A stretch of DNA of 64,000 bases from Staphylococcus canis (GCF_016238445.1 NZ_JABANU010000003.1:59979-123978); one strand, 5' to 3'; positions 26,475 to 37,189 are shown, numbered from the stretch's first letter. Notes: a model not told the origin generated them from the sequence alone. Translations and numbers: made by a program.

Positions 26475-27137
26475 TTATTTAAATGATTTAAGTGCTTCAG
26501 CTACATCTGTATCTCCTGTTAACACTTGGAATTCTTTACCGCGATGCGCTGAATCTGTTGCTACTTCATATAAAACACGCGCTACATCTTCACGTGGAAT
26601 TTCACGTTTATCAGGGTTTTCGAATAATTCAGCTACAACTACTTTGCCAGTACCTTCATTATCTGTTAATCCGCCTGGGTGTACGATAGTCGCTGTTAAT
26701 GAACTATGTCTTAAATAGTCGTCCACATAGTGTTTAGCAATTGTATATGGTTTTAAATCTGGTACAGCATCAAATGCTTCGCGTCTAGAATCATATGTTG
26801 ATACCATCACGAAATGTTCGATATTCGCTTTTTCACTCGCTCTTATCGCTTTAACTGCACCATCTAAATCAACAATGATTGTTTTGTCAGCACCAGTGCT
26901 ACCACCTGAGCCGACTGAGAATATTACTTGATCAAAGTCATTAAAGATGTGTTGTAGATCTTCAATTGATTGCTTTTCAACATCAACAATTTCAGCTTGA
27001 ATACCATCTGATTGTAGTGCTTCTTTTTGTTCATTTTGACGTACACCTGCAACAAAGTCCTCATTATTTTCTTTCATAAGTTGAACTAATTTACGTCCTA
27101 CGCCACCATTTGCACCTAAAATTAATGTTTTTGCCAT
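26475..27137 (-). CDS. NAD(P)-binding atypical SDR protein
   Basis: The 220-residue protein belongs to the atypical short-chain dehydrogenase (NmrA/SDR_a5-like) group. The dinucleotide-binding loop is LILGANGGVGRKL near the N-terminus, and MVSTYDSRREAF and PYTIAKHYVDDYLR hold the residues that in relatives form an S/YxxxK-type active site. Substrate and physiological role are unknown. The gene is single, with its own terminator, and divergent from pflB across about 300 bases. Confidence 0.8.
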   Translation of the reverse strand: MAKTLILGANGGVGRKLVQLMKENNEDFVAGVRQNEQKEALQSDGIQAEIVDVEKQSIEDLQHIFNDFDQVIFSVGSGGSTGADKTIIVDLDGAVKAIRASEKANIEHFVMVSTYDSRREAFDAVPDLKPYTIAKHYVDDYLRHSSLTATIVHPGGLTDNEGTGKVVVAELFENPDKREIPREDVARVLYEVATDSAHRGKEFQVLTGDTDVAEALKSFK

Positions 27138-27300
27138 TTTTAATGACCTCCTATATCTAAAGTGAAATCAAAATCTCAATCTTTTTTTCTACATTATCAT
27201 TATGCGATTAAAATGTGTTCCAACAATAATATTCCCAATTATTACCCAACTTAATCATGATATGTTTAGATTTTCAAATTTATCAACGTTTTATTTATTA

Positions 27301-27422
27301 ATTGTGACAACTTTTCAATCAAAATATTTCCGAATTGTGACACTTCATAAAACGCTTACAGTTATATAGTGATTGAATTCACAATTAGTGTTACAATGAT
27401 TGTGAAATGATGAACATATCGA
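27301..27422 (+). promoter_or_regulatory. pflB control region with Rex-like site and half sites
   Basis: TAGTGATTGAATTCACAA (27367-27384) matches the Rex palindrome with one mismatch. Extra TTGTGA half sites occur at 27302, 27335 and 27399. A possible -10 TACAAT is at 27392-27397. Rex control of pflBA is established in S. aureus. Confidence 0.65.
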
Positions 27423-27435
27423 TTGGAGGTTTATT

Positions 27436-29685
27436 ATGATTAAGGATAGTAAAACAACTCATAATGCTTGGGAAGGGTTTACAACAGGACGTTGGACACG
27501 TAACGTTGATGTACGTGAGTTTATTCAATTGAACTACACTGGTTATCAAGGCGATGATAGTTTCTTAGCAGGTCCAACAGAAGCTACTCAAAAATTATGG
27601 GATCAAGTAATGCAATTAACAAAAGAAGAGCGTGACCGTGGTGGCATGTGGGATATGGATACAAAAGTACCTTCTACTATTTTATCTCATGATGCAGGAT
27701 ACCTTGATCAATCTTTAGAACAAATTGTTGGTGTTCAAACAGATAAACCATTTAAACGTTCAATGCAACCTTTCGGTGGTATTCGTATGGCAAAAGCAGC
27801 ATGTGAAGCTTATGGATACGAATTAGACAAAGAAACTGAACATATCTTTACAGAATATCGTAAAACACATAACCAAGGTGTATTCGATGCTTATTCTAAA
27901 GAAATGTTAGCATGTCGTAAAGCAGGTATTATCACAGGTCTTCCTGATGCTTATGGTCGTGGCCGTATCATCGGCGACTATCGTCGAGTAGCATTATATG
28001 GTATTGACTTCTTAATGGAAGAAAAACAACGTGATTTTAACAACTTATCATCTACTATGACTGAAGACACAATTCGCTTACGTGAAGAAGTTTCAGAACA
28101 ATACCGTTCATTAAAAGAATTAAAAGAACTAGGTAACATCTATGGTTTCGATTTAAGTCGACCAGCTGAAAATTTTAAAGAAGCTGTACAATGGTTATAC
28201 TTAGCTTATCTTGCTGCAATTAAAGAACAAAACGGTGCTGCGATGAGTTTAGGTCGTACATCAACATTCTTAGACATCTATGCTGAACGTGACTTAAAAG
28301 CAGGTACAATTACAGAATCTGAAGTTCAAGAAATCATTGACCACTTCATCATGAAATTACGTCTTGTTAAATTCGCACGTACACCAGAATATAATGCGTT
28401 ATTCTCTGGAGACCCAACATGGGTAACTGAATCTATTGGTGGTGTCGGCATTGATGGTCGTCATATGGTTACGAAAAACTCTTTCCGTTTCTTACACTCA
28501 TTAGACAACCTTGGCCCAGCACCAGAACCAAACTTAACTGTACTTTGGTCAACACGCTTACCTGAAAACTTCAAAACTTATTGTACGAAAATGAGTATTA
28601 AAACAAGCTCTATTCAATACGAAAACGATGATTTAATGCGTGAAAGTTATGGCGACGACTATGGTATTGCTTGTTGTGTATCTGCAATGCGTATTGGTAA
28701 ACAAATGCAATTCTTTGGCGCTCGCGCTAACTTAGCGAAAACATTATTATATGCGATCAATGGTGGTAAAGATGAAAAATCAGGCGCTCAAGTTGCACCT
28801 AACTTCGCACCAATTACATCAGACGTATTAGACTACGATGAAGTGTATAAACAATTTGATGAAATGATGGAATGGCTAGCTGGCGTTTACATCAACTCTT
28901 TAAATGTTATTCACTACATGCATGATAAATACAGCTACGAGCGTATCGAAATGGCATTACATGATACTGATGTGCACCGTACAATGGCAACTGGTATCGC
29001 TGGTTTATCTGTAGCAGCAGACTCATTATCTGCAATTAAATATGGTGAAGTTCGTCCTATCCGTGATGAAAATGGTCTTGTAGTAGACTTTGAAACTTCT
29101 GGCGACTTCCCTAAATATGGTAACAATGATCCTCGTGTTGATGATATCGCAGTGCAACTTGTTGAAAGCTTCATGAAAAAATTACGCAAACACCAAACTT
29201 ACCGTAACTCTGAACATACAATGAGTGTGCTTACAATTACATCAAACGTTGTTTACGGTAAAAAGACTGGTAATACACCAGATGGACGTAAAGCAGGCGA
29301 ACCATTTGCGCCAGGGGCAAACCCAATGCATGGTCGCGACTCAAACGGTGCATTAGCATCATTATCTTCAGTAGCAAAATTACCATATGACTGCTGTAAA
29401 GATGGTATTTCAAACACATTCAGTATCGTACCAAAATCACTTGGTAAAGAAGAACATACGCAACAACAAAACTTAGTTGGTATTCTAGATGGTTATGCAT
29501 TACAACACGGTCATCACTTAAACATTAACGTGTTCAATCGTGAAACATTACTAGATGCTATGGAACACCCTGAAGAATATCCACAATTAACAGTACGTGT
29601 ATCAGGATATGCAGTTAACTTTATTAAACTTACACGCGAACAACAACTAGACGTTATCTCACGTACTTTCCATGAAACAATGTAA
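27436..29685 (+). CDS. pflB: Pyruvate formate-lyase (formate acetyltransferase)
   Basis: PflB is a glycyl-radical enzyme converting pyruvate and CoA to acetyl-CoA and formate under anoxia. The 749-residue product has the active-site Cys pair C413-C414 ([10 protein letters not shown]) and the radical glycine G724 in RVSGYAV near the C-terminus. The ATG at 27436 follows TTGGAGG. The upstream region carries a Rex-like operator. pflA follows 37 bases after the stop, forming the usual pflBA operon. The formate produced could leave through the FNT channel at 13.9 kb. Full length and intact. Confidence 0.97.
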   Translation: MIKDSKTTHNAWEGFTTGRWTRNVDVREFIQLNYTGYQGDDSFLAGPTEATQKLWDQVMQLTKEERDRGGMWDMDTKVPSTILSHDAGYLDQSLEQIVGVQTDKPFKRSMQPFGGIRMAKAACEAYGYELDKETEHIFTEYRKTHNQGVFDAYSKEMLACRKAGIITGLPDAYGRGRIIGDYRRVALYGIDFLMEEKQRDFNNLSSTMTEDTIRLREEVSEQYRSLKELKELGNIYGFDLSRPAENFKEAVQWLYLAYLAAIKEQNGAAMSLGRTSTFLDIYAERDLKAGTITESEVQEIIDHFIMKLRLVKFARTPEYNALFSGDPTWVTESIGGVGIDGRHMVTKNSFRFLHSLDNLGPAPEPNLTVLWSTRLPENFKTYCTKMSIKTSSIQYENDDLMRESYGDDYGIACCVSAMRIGKQMQFFGARANLAKTLLYAINGGKDEKSGAQVAPNFAPITSDVLDYDEVYKQFDEMMEWLAGVYINSLNVIHYMHDKYSYERIEMALHDTDVHRTMATGIAGLSVAADSLSAIKYGEVRPIRDENGLVVDFETSGDFPKYGNNDPRVDDIAVQLVESFMKKLRKHQTYRNSEHTMSVLTITSNVVYGKKTGNTPDGRKAGEPFAPGANPMHGRDSNGALASLSSVAKLPYDCCKDGISNTFSIVPKSLGKEEHTQQQNLVGILDGYALQHGHHLNINVFNRETLLDAMEHPEEYPQLTVRVSGYAVNFIKLTREQQLDVISRTFHETM

Positions 29686-29722
29686 TCATAATTTGACTTA
29701 ATAGAAAGATGAGGGATTCAAA

Positions 29723-30487
29723 ATGAAAGGACATATTCACTCTGTTGAAAGTTTAGGTACAGTAGATGGACCAGGTCTACGCTACATTATCTTCACGCAA
29801 GGTTGTTTGTTACGCTGCTTATATTGTCATAATCCAGATACTTGGAAAATTAATGAACCAACGCGTGTCGCAACAGTAGATGAACTTGTCTCAGAAATCG
29901 TCCCTTATCGCCCATATTTTGAAGCATCTGGGGGCGGTGTAACAATCAGTGGTGGTGAGCCACTCTTACAAATGCCCTTCATCACCGCCCTATTTAAAGA
30001 ACTAAAACGCCATGGTATTCATACTTGTATCGATACATCATTAGGTTGCGCCAATGATTCCAAAGCTTTTAAACGTCACTTTGATGAAGTATTACCTTAT
30101 ACAGATCTATTGATGGTCGATATTAAGCATATTAATAATGAAAAACATAAAAAATTAACTGGCCAACCCAATACGCATATATTGAACTATATTCGCTATT
30201 TAGCTGAACAAGATAAACCGATTTGGATTCGCCACGTACTTGTACCGGGTCTCACAGACGCCCCAGAAGACTTGCGTGCACTAGGCGATTTTATTAACCA
30301 ACTCAGTAACGTTGTGAAGTTTGAACTATTGCCCTATCATCAACTCGGCGTTCACAAATGGGAAGCACTCGGAATTAACTATCAGCTAAATGACGTTACC
30401 CCTCCTAATGACGAAGATGTAGAAAAAGCTTATGCGTTAGTCGGTTTTAAAGGCCATACACCTTTAACGCCCGTATCCAATTCATAA
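29723..30487 (+). CDS. pflA: Pyruvate formate-lyase activating enzyme
   Basis: PflA is a radical SAM enzyme that installs the glycyl radical on PflB. The 254-residue protein has the cluster motif CxxxCxxC at C28, C32 and C35 ([15 protein letters not shown]) and the SAM-contact motif SGGEPLLQ. The start at 29723 is preceded by GATGAGGG. It is the second gene of the pflBA operon and is followed by a clear terminator. The length is normal for the family. Confidence 0.96.
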   Translation: MKGHIHSVESLGTVDGPGLRYIIFTQGCLLRCLYCHNPDTWKINEPTRVATVDELVSEIVPYRPYFEASGGGVTISGGEPLLQMPFITALFKELKRHGIHTCIDTSLGCANDSKAFKRHFDEVLPYTDLLMVDIKHINNEKHKKLTGQPNTHILNYIRYLAEQDKPIWIRHVLVPGLTDAPEDLRALGDFINQLSNVVKFELLPYHQLGVHKWEALGINYQLNDVTPPNDEDVEKAYALVGFKGHTPLTPVSNS

Positions 30488-30508
30488 TCCTTTAAATGAT
30501 ATAAAATT

Positions 30509-30545
30509 GCGTACTTGTCTACTCCCCCGACAAGTACGCTTTTTA
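30509..30545 (+). terminator. Terminator after pflA
   Basis: GCGTACTTGTC and GACAAGTACGC form a perfect 11-base stem, followed by TTTTT. Confidence 0.93.
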
Positions 30546-30733
30546 ATTGTTTAATCTATTTTAGCACCTTATAACTTCTGAATTATTTGAATATTTTCAA
30601 AACACCTATTGTAATCATATATATTTTACTTCATAATATAGTCATCAATGATTTTTCATTTAGTTGTTTAACCCAATGTAAAATGTAGCAGATGTTATGA
30701 ACATATCGACTAAATGAATACGTTACATATTTT

Positions 30734-30766
30734 TAAGGATCATCACTCATTTCATACTGATCCTTA
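30734..30766 (+). promoter_or_regulatory. Leader hairpin upstream of EIIC-like copy 3
   Basis: TAAGGATCA (30734-30742) and TGATCCTTA (30758-30766) are perfect complements 25 bases before the ribosome site. The gap 30488-30802 otherwise holds the pflA terminator and AT-rich promoter-like DNA. Confidence 0.4.
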
Positions 30767-30802
30767 TGTTCTAGCCATTACGACAAACTAGGGGGATTTT
30801 TT

Positions 30803-31861
30803 ATGGAAACAAATCAAGAAAAAATGACAATTAAAAAGTTTAGTTTCAACGTTTTAAATGGACTTGCCATTGCGATTGTCGTTGGTCTCATCCCGAATGC
30901 CGTATTGGGAGGACTCTTCCAATATTTAAGTCAATTTAGCTCTGTATTTGGTACATTACACCAAGTTGTACTCGGGATTCAATATACGCTACCAATTCTT
31001 GTAGGTGTATTAATCGCACTACAGTTCAAATTTAATCCTATGGCAATTGCTATTGTAGGATCAGCGTCCTTTTTGGGGTCAGGGGCTACACAAGTTACTG
31101 AAGCAGGATGGCATATTATTGGTATTGGGGATTTAATTAATACGATGATTACCGCAGCAATTGCTGTATTACTTGTATTATGGCTTGATGGTAAACTTGG
31201 AAGTTTAAATATCATTTTACTACCTATTTTAGTAGGTGGCATTCCTGGCTTTATTGGATTACTTACACTACCTTATGTCAGCAAAATCACACTAGCAATT
31301 GGTGAAGTTGTTAATACATTTACACACTTACAACCTGTATTAATGTGTATTTTAATTGCAGTGCTATTTTCGTTTATTATTATCTCGCCTGTTTCTACAA
31401 TTGCAGTAGGATTGGCAATCGGCATTTCGGACATTGCTGCTGGTGCGGCGGCGCTTGGTGTTGCCACAACCGCTATTGTGTTATTTATTGGTACGTTACG
31501 TGTTAATAAATTAGGTGTACCCATTGCAATTTTGCTCGGTGCGATGAAGATGATGATGCCAAACGCAATACGTTATCCTATTATTTTATTACCGATTGGA
31601 CTCACTGCGGCTATCACTGGTGCATTTGGAGCGCTTGTTGGTATAGAAGGTACAAAAGAAAGTGCAGGATTTGGGATTGTTGGATTGGTCGGCCCTATTA
31701 AAGCCATCGAATTAATGAATTCAGGTGCTTGGACATTAGTGCTTGTTGCTTTGGCTTATATTATTGTGCCGCTGATTTTTGGATTTATCATTAACTATGT
31801 CTTATCACGTGTACTAAAGTTATATACATCCGAAATTTACAAATTTGATGCTGATCAATAG
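30803..31861 (+). CDS. Stand-alone PTS EIIC-like permease, copy 3
   Basis: The 352-residue membrane protein belongs to the same PTS_EIIC_2 group as the genes at 17033 and 21980. The shared segment is seen as IISPVSTIAVGLAIGISDIA, followed by a Gly/Ala-rich stretch and AILLGAMKMMMPNAIRYP. The N-terminus (METNQEKMTIKKF) is a short polar extension. No EIIA or EIIB domain is fused or adjacent. It has its own leader, so its position after pflBA does not prove a link. The substrate is unknown. The ATG at 30803 follows GGGGG. Confidence 0.75.
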   Translation: METNQEKMTIKKFSFNVLNGLAIAIVVGLIPNAVLGGLFQYLSQFSSVFGTLHQVVLGIQYTLPILVGVLIALQFKFNPMAIAIVGSASFLGSGATQVTEAGWHIIGIGDLINTMITAAIAVLLVLWLDGKLGSLNIILLPILVGGIPGFIGLLTLPYVSKITLAIGEVVNTFTHLQPVLMCILIAVLFSFIIISPVSTIAVGLAIGISDIAAGAAALGVATTAIVLFIGTLRVNKLGVPIAILLGAMKMMMPNAIRYPIILLPIGLTAAITGAFGALVGIEGTKESAGFGIVGLVGPIKAIELMNSGAWTLVLVALAYIIVPLIFGFIINYVLSRVLKLYTSEIYKFDADQ

Positions 31862-31881
31862 TCTTTGACACTCAATAAATG

Positions 31882-31930
31882 AAGCGGACTCAACTTAGTA
31901 TAGTTTACATTGAGTTGAGTCCGCTTTCTT
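31882..31930. terminator. Bidirectional terminator between permease and leucine dehydrogenase genes
   Basis: AAGCGGACTCAACT and AGTTGAGTCCGCTT are perfect 14-base arms between convergent genes, with T-rich flank on the plus strand. Confidence 0.88.
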
Positions 31931-31944
31931 ACGCGCTATAACGA

Positions 31945-33036
31945 TTATTGTTTCATTTGACGTTTAGGTTTTGCTGAATACTTACTATGTACGCGCATCA
32001 TCGTATCGATACGACTTTCTGCTAAGTGTTCTGCTGCTTGTAATGGTAAAATATCTTGCTCTTTTGCAATCGCGAATATTTTATCCATTTGATCATAAAT
32101 TCCTTTAATTTTTTTCGTAGCACGTTCACGATTGTACCCTTCAAGTTCATCAGCAACATTAATCACACCACCACTGTTTACTACAAAGTCTGGTGCGTAC
32201 ATGATGTCACGTTCTTTTAACATTTGACCGTGTTTATCCTCTTCTAATAATTGGTTATTCGCACTACCACATACCATCTTTACTTTAAGCGCTGGAATTG
32301 TTTTATCATTTAAAATACCACCTAAAGCACATGGTGCGAAAATATCAGCATCAACACTGTAAATATCATCAACACTTACAGCTTCAGCTCCAAAATCATC
32401 CACAGCACGTTGAACTGCTTCTTCATTAATGTCAGCAACAATAAGTTTTGCTCCTTCTTCATGTAAAAATTCACACATATTATAAGCAACATTACCGACA
32501 CCTTGTACTGCAATTGTTTTACCGTCCAGGCTATCATCACCAAATGCTTCTTTAGCAGTACGTTTCATTGCATAATATACACCGAGTGCTGTCATCGGAC
32601 TTGGGTTACCACCTGATCCGTACGATTCACTGACACCACAAACATATGGTGTTTCTTGATAAATCATATCCATATCTTCTACGGTTGTACCGACATCTTC
32701 TGCTGTAATGTAACGACCATCTAAACTATTAATATAACGACCTAACGCTCTGAAGAATGCTTCTGATTTATCCGTTTTAGGATCTCCAATAACAACCGTT
32801 TTAGCACCACCTAGATTTAAACCTGCAGCTGCATTTTTATAAGTCATACCACGTGCTAAACGCATCACATCAACAATAGCATCTTCTTCAGAATCATAAT
32901 TCCAAAAACGACATCCACCTAATGCCGGTCCTAATGTTGTATCATGTATACAAATGATTGCTTTTAATCCACTTGTTTCATCATGACAAAATACAAGTTG
33001 CTCGTAATCATATTGCGCCATTTTTTCAAAAATCAT
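31945..33036 (-). CDS. Leucine dehydrogenase (Glu/Leu/Phe/Val dehydrogenase)
   Basis: This is an NAD-dependent branched-chain amino acid dehydrogenase, reversibly converting leucine, valine or isoleucine to 2-oxo acids and ammonia. The protein has 363 residues from the ATG at 33036, seven bases after GGAGG. The active-site lysines are K67 ([10 protein letters not shown]) and K79 (LGGAKTV; the usual third Gly is Ala). The NAD-binding fingerprint is [15 protein letters not shown]. It is similar to Bacillus Bcd/YqiT throughout its length. It appears to be a single gene here rather than part of a bkd operon. Confidence 0.92.
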   Translation of the reverse strand: MIFEKMAQYDYEQLVFCHDETSGLKAIICIHDTTLGPALGGCRFWNYDSEEDAIVDVMRLARGMTYKNAAAGLNLGGAKTVVIGDPKTDKSEAFFRALGRYINSLDGRYITAEDVGTTVEDMDMIYQETPYVCGVSESYGSGGNPSPMTALGVYYAMKRTAKEAFGDDSLDGKTIAVQGVGNVAYNMCEFLHEEGAKLIVADINEEAVQRAVDDFGAEAVSVDDIYSVDADIFAPCALGGILNDKTIPALKVKMVCGSANNQLLEEDKHGQMLKERDIMYAPDFVVNSGGVINVADELEGYNRERATKKIKGIYDQMDKIFAIAKEQDILPLQAAEHLAESRIDTMMRVHSKYSAKPKRQMKQ

Positions 33037-33332
33037 TTTCATTCCTCCTCTTTCTCTCTCCCTAGGATTACACCATTATCATAACATGTAAACGGTCTCA
33101 ATGTTTTCTGAAAAATATAGTATAATATTTATTTTATTCTGTAGACGCTTTAAAGTAATAAAATAAAATTTAAAGATTACCTTAACAATCAATAATTAAT
33201 GATATTAGAGTATTTCTATCATATTAGAAGTGATTGACACTATTTTATTTCTGTATTAAATCATTCATTTATAATTCCGACTTTACCGATAATATTTATT
33301 ATGATAACTTTATGTGAGAAAGGAGTTACATC

Positions 33333-34079
33333 ATGTTAAATGTCCAAAATTTAAATCATTATTATCATAATCAAAAAGTTTTAAATCAAATTTCTTTTTC
33401 TCAACCTAAAGGTACAGTTACAGCTATTATTGGCCCAAGTGGTTCAGGAAAAACTACGCTCTTACGTACTTTAAATGTACTAGCTAAACCTCAATCGGGT
33501 ATTATCGAAATTAATCATCATGCTGTGGACTTTAGTAACATACATAAAAAGGATATTGCACAATTACGTAAACAATCCGCAATGGTTTTTCAAAATTACA
33601 ATTTATTTCAAAATAAAACAGCACTTCAAAATATTACAGAAGGACTAATTTATGGGCAAAAATATTCAAAATCAGATGCCGAACAACGTGCTTACGAATT
33701 ATTAGAAGAAGTAAACCTTAAACCCTTTGCGCATCATTATCCTATTCAGTTATCAGGGGGACAAAGCCAACGTATAGGCATTGTTCGTGCACTAGCACTT
33801 GACCCTCATTTATTGTTGTTAGACGAACCAACATCAGCTCTGGATCCTGAATCGATTACAGGCATTTTAAATCTTATTAAAACAATTGCACAACAAGGAA
33901 TGACAATGACACTTGTTACGCATGAAATTCAATTTGCTGCAGATGTTGCAGATCGAATTTTATTCCTAGATCAAGGTGAAATTGTAAAATATGGCACGCC
34001 AGAAGAGGTTCTAAATGACACAGCGCATCCGCGTATTCAAAAGTTTTTAGATCGGATTCAGTTAGGGACGGTGAAATAA
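33333..34079 (+). CDS. Amino acid ABC transporter ATP-binding protein
   Basis: This is the ATPase of a polar amino acid uptake system. The 248-residue protein has Walker A GPSGSGKT at residues 34-41, Q-loop FQNYNLF, signature LSGGQSQR, Walker B LLLLDEP and the H-loop in VTHE. It belongs to the GlnQ/HisP/TcyN group. It opens a four-gene operon (ATPase, binding protein, two permeases); the next gene begins at the A of its own stop overlap (34079). The two-permease arrangement recalls the cystine systems of Bacillus (TcyLMN), but the substrate is not proven. Confidence 0.93.
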   Translation: MLNVQNLNHYYHNQKVLNQISFSQPKGTVTAIIGPSGSGKTTLLRTLNVLAKPQSGIIEINHHAVDFSNIHKKDIAQLRKQSAMVFQNYNLFQNKTALQNITEGLIYGQKYSKSDAEQRAYELLEEVNLKPFAHHYPIQLSGGQSQRIGIVRALALDPHLLLLDEPTSALDPESITGILNLIKTIAQQGMTMTLVTHEIQFAADVADRILFLDQGEIVKYGTPEEVLNDTAHPRIQKFLDRIQLGTVK

Positions 34080-34921
34080 TGAGACACATCATCAAAATCC
34101 TACTTGTGTTAACAATACTTGCTACGCTCACGAGTTGCCAGAATCAAAACGCGACTGATACTACGCAACGTCAACCTGTCAAAGTAGCGCTATCCGCAGA
34201 AATTAATCCTCCCTATCTTTATACTGATCAAAATAATCAGTTTATCGGATTAGATATGGATTATATGAAATTATTAGAACAAAAGTTACCACAATACGAT
34301 TTTCAATACGAAGTGGGTCAGGAAGAATCTAATTTGATTGGTATTGGTGCAGGAAAGTTTGATATGGGCATTAACTGGTTTTTTAAAACACCTGAACGTG
34401 AAAAGAAATTTTTATATCAAGACGAACCTTATAGTTACTCTTTAACAATGCTTGCTGTCCATCGTCAAAATCAAGATATCCATCAACTTGACGACTTAGT
34501 CGATAAGAAATTAACACCTATGGCACCGAGTGGAGGACTATTTTCAATTCTAAGTCAGTACAATAAAACACACGACCCAAGTATTCCACTTGATATCATT
34601 CAAAATCCATCAAACGGTGATCATTTGAAAATGGTAGGACAACAACGCAGAGATGCGATGTTCATTAACTGGAATACGTATACTGCAATTCAAAAAGAAT
34701 TACAACAAGACGTAAAAATAGGCGGTATTGTCACAAAAGAACCGATCCACATCATTTATAACAAAGAACACCAACAGCTTCATGACGATATTGATCAAGC
34801 AACACGTGAACTTAAGGCAGAGGGCGAATTACAAAAGTTGTCTCGAAAATATTTTGATATTGATATTTATCAAGATTTAGAAACGATTAATCAAAATAAA
34901 GCAGAACTGGAGGTAAACTGA
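34079..34921 (+). CDS. Amino acid-binding lipoprotein of the ABC importer
   Basis: This extracellular solute-binding lipoprotein has 280 residues. The signal peptide ends in a lipobox LTSC with Cys at residue 20. A mature type 2 periplasmic-binding fold follows, with EINPPYLYTDQNNQFIGLDMDYM, the usual ligand-binding start of family 3 binding proteins. A late segment, AEGELQKLSRKYFD, is also typical. The gene overlaps the ATPase gene by one base and is one base from the first permease, so it is tightly coupled. Ligand unknown; a polar amino acid or cystine is likely. Confidence 0.92.
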   Translation: MRHIIKILLVLTILATLTSCQNQNATDTTQRQPVKVALSAEINPPYLYTDQNNQFIGLDMDYMKLLEQKLPQYDFQYEVGQEESNLIGIGAGKFDMGINWFFKTPEREKKFLYQDEPYSYSLTMLAVHRQNQDIHQLDDLVDKKLTPMAPSGGLFSILSQYNKTHDPSIPLDIIQNPSNGDHLKMVGQQRRDAMFINWNTYTAIQKELQQDVKIGGIVTKEPIHIIYNKEHQQLHDDIDQATRELKAEGELQKLSRKYFDIDIYQDLETINQNKAELEVN

Positions 34922-34922
34922 C

Positions 34923-35603
34923 ATGGAGACGAACTGGGCGCATTTATTTCAACAAGTTTTACAACAATTACCGCTTACTTTATTCATGATTGTTGTTTCC
35001 CTCTTTTTCGCATTACTACTTGGGCTCGTCTTAACTATAATTCGTATTCGACGCATCCCTATATTAAACGCTGTGATCCGTGTATTTCTATCATTCACAA
35101 GAAGTACACCTTTGATTTTACAACTTTTCTTAGTATACTTTGCGTTGCCTCAGATACTGTTGTTAGTCGGGATTGACATTAATCATTGGGGACGATTGTT
35201 TTTTGTAATCCTTGCATTCACATTACATACAAGTGCGTATTTATCGACGATTATGTATGCAGGATATCACTCTGTATCCTATGACCAAATTGAAGCCGGT
35301 TTAACGGTTGGAATGCGCTATGATCAGATTTTAAGACGAATTATATTACCACAATCATTACGAAACATATTACCTAATCTCACAACACAAGTGATTGAAT
35401 TAATTAAAGATACATCGCTCGCATTCACGATTGGTATTATTGATATGATGGGCCAAGTACAATTGATTATTGGTAATAACTATGGTCTCGGTATGTTAGA
35501 GGTGTATATCGTGATTTCCATTATTTATTGGGCACTCGCTTTGATTGTTCAAGGTGTACTTACTTTGGTTTCAAGACGTACGAACCGCCCATATCAAACG
35601 TAA
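34923..35603 (+). CDS. Amino acid ABC transporter permease 1
   Basis: The 226-residue inner-membrane permease has about five hydrophobic segments. The family motif around SFTRSTPLILQLFLVYFALP and the EAA loop region (QIEAGLTVGMRYDQILRRIILPQSL) are clear and contact the ATPase. It follows the binding-protein gene at once and precedes a second related permease, so the two probably form a heterodimeric channel. Confidence 0.92.
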   Translation: METNWAHLFQQVLQQLPLTLFMIVVSLFFALLLGLVLTIIRIRRIPILNAVIRVFLSFTRSTPLILQLFLVYFALPQILLLVGIDINHWGRLFFVILAFTLHTSAYLSTIMYAGYHSVSYDQIEAGLTVGMRYDQILRRIILPQSLRNILPNLTTQVIELIKDTSLAFTIGIIDMMGQVQLIIGNNYGLGMLEVYIVISIIYWALALIVQGVLTLVSRRTNRPYQT

Positions 35604-35615
35604 GGAGGCATCAAA

Positions 35616-36314
35616 ATGTCATTTATCATCACAACCTTTTTAGAAGTACTTAAAGGATTACCTTATACTCTACTCATTACGTGCATTGCGATGCTCATAG
35701 GTTTTTTAATTGGTGGGCTATTTGCGTGGATTCAGTTAAAGCCTATTCCTGTACTCAGTCAATGTGTAACGGTTTATAACTCATTTATTCGTAGCACACC
35801 ACTGATTGTACAGTTATTTATTTTTTATTATGGCTTACCGACGTTGATTTTATGGATCAATCATACTTTTCAACATGATATTAATCCCGATATTATGCCA
35901 CCTTTAGCCATTGCATGTGTTGCATTTTCTTTTCACGCGATTGCTTATTTATCTGAAAGTATTAAGAGTGGCTTATTATCAGTACCACGTAGTCAAATGG
36001 AGGCTGCACAAACTATCGGATTAAGTCAGTGGCAAGCGTATCGTCGTATCATAATTCCACAAGCTTTAGGTTACGCTTTACCTAATATTGAAAATCAACT
36101 GATTATGTTAATTAAAGGAACGTCGCTTGCTTTTGCGATACAAATTCCTGAAATCATTGGACGTAGCCAAGTGATAGCAAATGAAGGATATCGCTTTGTT
36201 GAAGTATACACAGTCGCTGTCATTTTCTATTGGGGCATTGCGATACTGTTAGAATTTATTTTTCATCGCTTTGAACTCAAAACAACACGTTACCTTAGAG
36301 TCAAATCATCTTAA
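35616..36314 (+). CDS. Amino acid ABC transporter permease 2
   Basis: The 232-residue permease is homologous to the preceding gene product. It has SFIRSTPLIVQLFIFYYGLP and the EAA loop QMEAAQTIGLSQWQAYRRIIIPQAL. The ribosome site AAGGAGG lies ahead of the ATG at 35616. It is the last gene of the operon. No strong terminator is visible between it and scdA, only AT-rich sequence. Confidence 0.92.
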   Translation: MSFIITTFLEVLKGLPYTLLITCIAMLIGFLIGGLFAWIQLKPIPVLSQCVTVYNSFIRSTPLIVQLFIFYYGLPTLILWINHTFQHDINPDIMPPLAIACVAFSFHAIAYLSESIKSGLLSVPRSQMEAAQTIGLSQWQAYRRIIIPQALGYALPNIENQLIMLIKGTSLAFAIQIPEIIGRSQVIANEGYRFVEVYTVAVIFYWGIAILLEFIFHRFELKTTRYLRVKSS

Positions 36315-36396
36315 GTGCAATATAGGTAATCAGCATCCTATTTTAATTGTTTTTAATCACTGAATATAGCTGTTTCCCTAATGTTCATTACCTCAC

Positions 36397-36429
36397 AAAC
36401 TTTGTATGATAAGAGTAATTACAAAGTTT
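36397..36429. promoter_or_regulatory. Inverted repeat around the scdA promoter
   Basis: AAACTTTGTA (36397-36406) and TACAAAGTTT (36420-36429) are perfect 10-base arms with a 13-base spacer. They enclose a possible -10, TATGAT (36405-36410). This is a candidate operator of unknown regulator. Confidence 0.45.
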
Positions 36430-36447
36430 AGAAGGGATGTTATTTCT

Positions 36448-37122
36448 ATGATACAACATACTGAAAAAGTAGCCGATGTTGTGACAAATTATCCAAAAAC
36501 AGCAGATGTTTTTCGTCAATATGGTATTGATTTTTGTTGCGGTGGTCAAATCGCGATTGATAAAGCGGTTGAAAACAATAAACGTGTTGATCTCAAAACA
36601 TTGTTAGAAGCATTAAATGAAGCAGCTCAAGTGCCAAGTAGTGGTATGGAGCCTAACTTTTTAAATGTACCATCACTCATTCAATATATTCAGTCACGTT
36701 ATCACGAAACGTTAAAAGAAGAGTTCAAACAACTAACACCTTATGTCACAAAACTTGCTCGCGTCCATGGTCCTAATCACCCTTATCTTCAAGAACTTAA
36801 AACCGTGTATGATTCATTTAAAACCGCTATGTTAACACATACTGATGAAGAAGATCATGTTTCATTTCCAAAATTAATTCAGGCGCACCATGGTGAAACG
36901 GTTGAAGACTTAGACGCTACAATTCAATCTTTAGTTGACGATCATACAGGTGCAGGCAACAAACTCGAACAGATGCGTACATTAACTAATCATTTCCAAC
37001 CACCTTTAGAAGCTTGCGGAACTTGGCGATTAGTGTATCATCGTCTTGAAGCATTAGAAAAAGAAACACATCAACATGTACATCTTGAAAATCATGTTCT
37101 GTTCCCTAAAGTCACTGTCTAA
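36448..37122 (+). CDS. scdA: Iron-sulfur cluster repair protein ScdA
   Basis: ScdA is a di-iron protein that repairs iron-sulfur clusters damaged by nitric oxide or oxidants. From the ATG at 36448, which follows GAAGGGATG, the product is 224 residues, matching S. aureus ScdA. The N-terminal DUF542 motif has C30-C31 (IDFCCGG). The hemerythrin-like histidines appear in [27 protein letters not shown] and [11 protein letters not shown]. The longer in-frame start at 36406 lies inside the promoter inverted repeat and is rejected. Confidence 0.95.
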   Translation: MIQHTEKVADVVTNYPKTADVFRQYGIDFCCGGQIAIDKAVENNKRVDLKTLLEALNEAAQVPSSGMEPNFLNVPSLIQYIQSRYHETLKEEFKQLTPYVTKLARVHGPNHPYLQELKTVYDSFKTAMLTHTDEEDHVSFPKLIQAHHGETVEDLDATIQSLVDDHTGAGNKLEQMRTLTNHFQPPLEACGTWRLVYHRLEALEKETHQHVHLENHVLFPKVTV

Positions 37123-37142
37123 ATAAAGACAAACGTAAAAAA

Positions 37143-37189
37143 TAAGAGGTTGAGACACAAACCTTAATGGTTCCGTCTCGACCTCTTTT
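37143..37189. terminator. Bidirectional terminator between scdA and the tubby-like gene
   Basis: AAGAGGTTGAGAC and GTCTCGACCTCTT pair with one mismatch. T runs lie on both sides for the two convergent genes. Confidence 0.85.
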
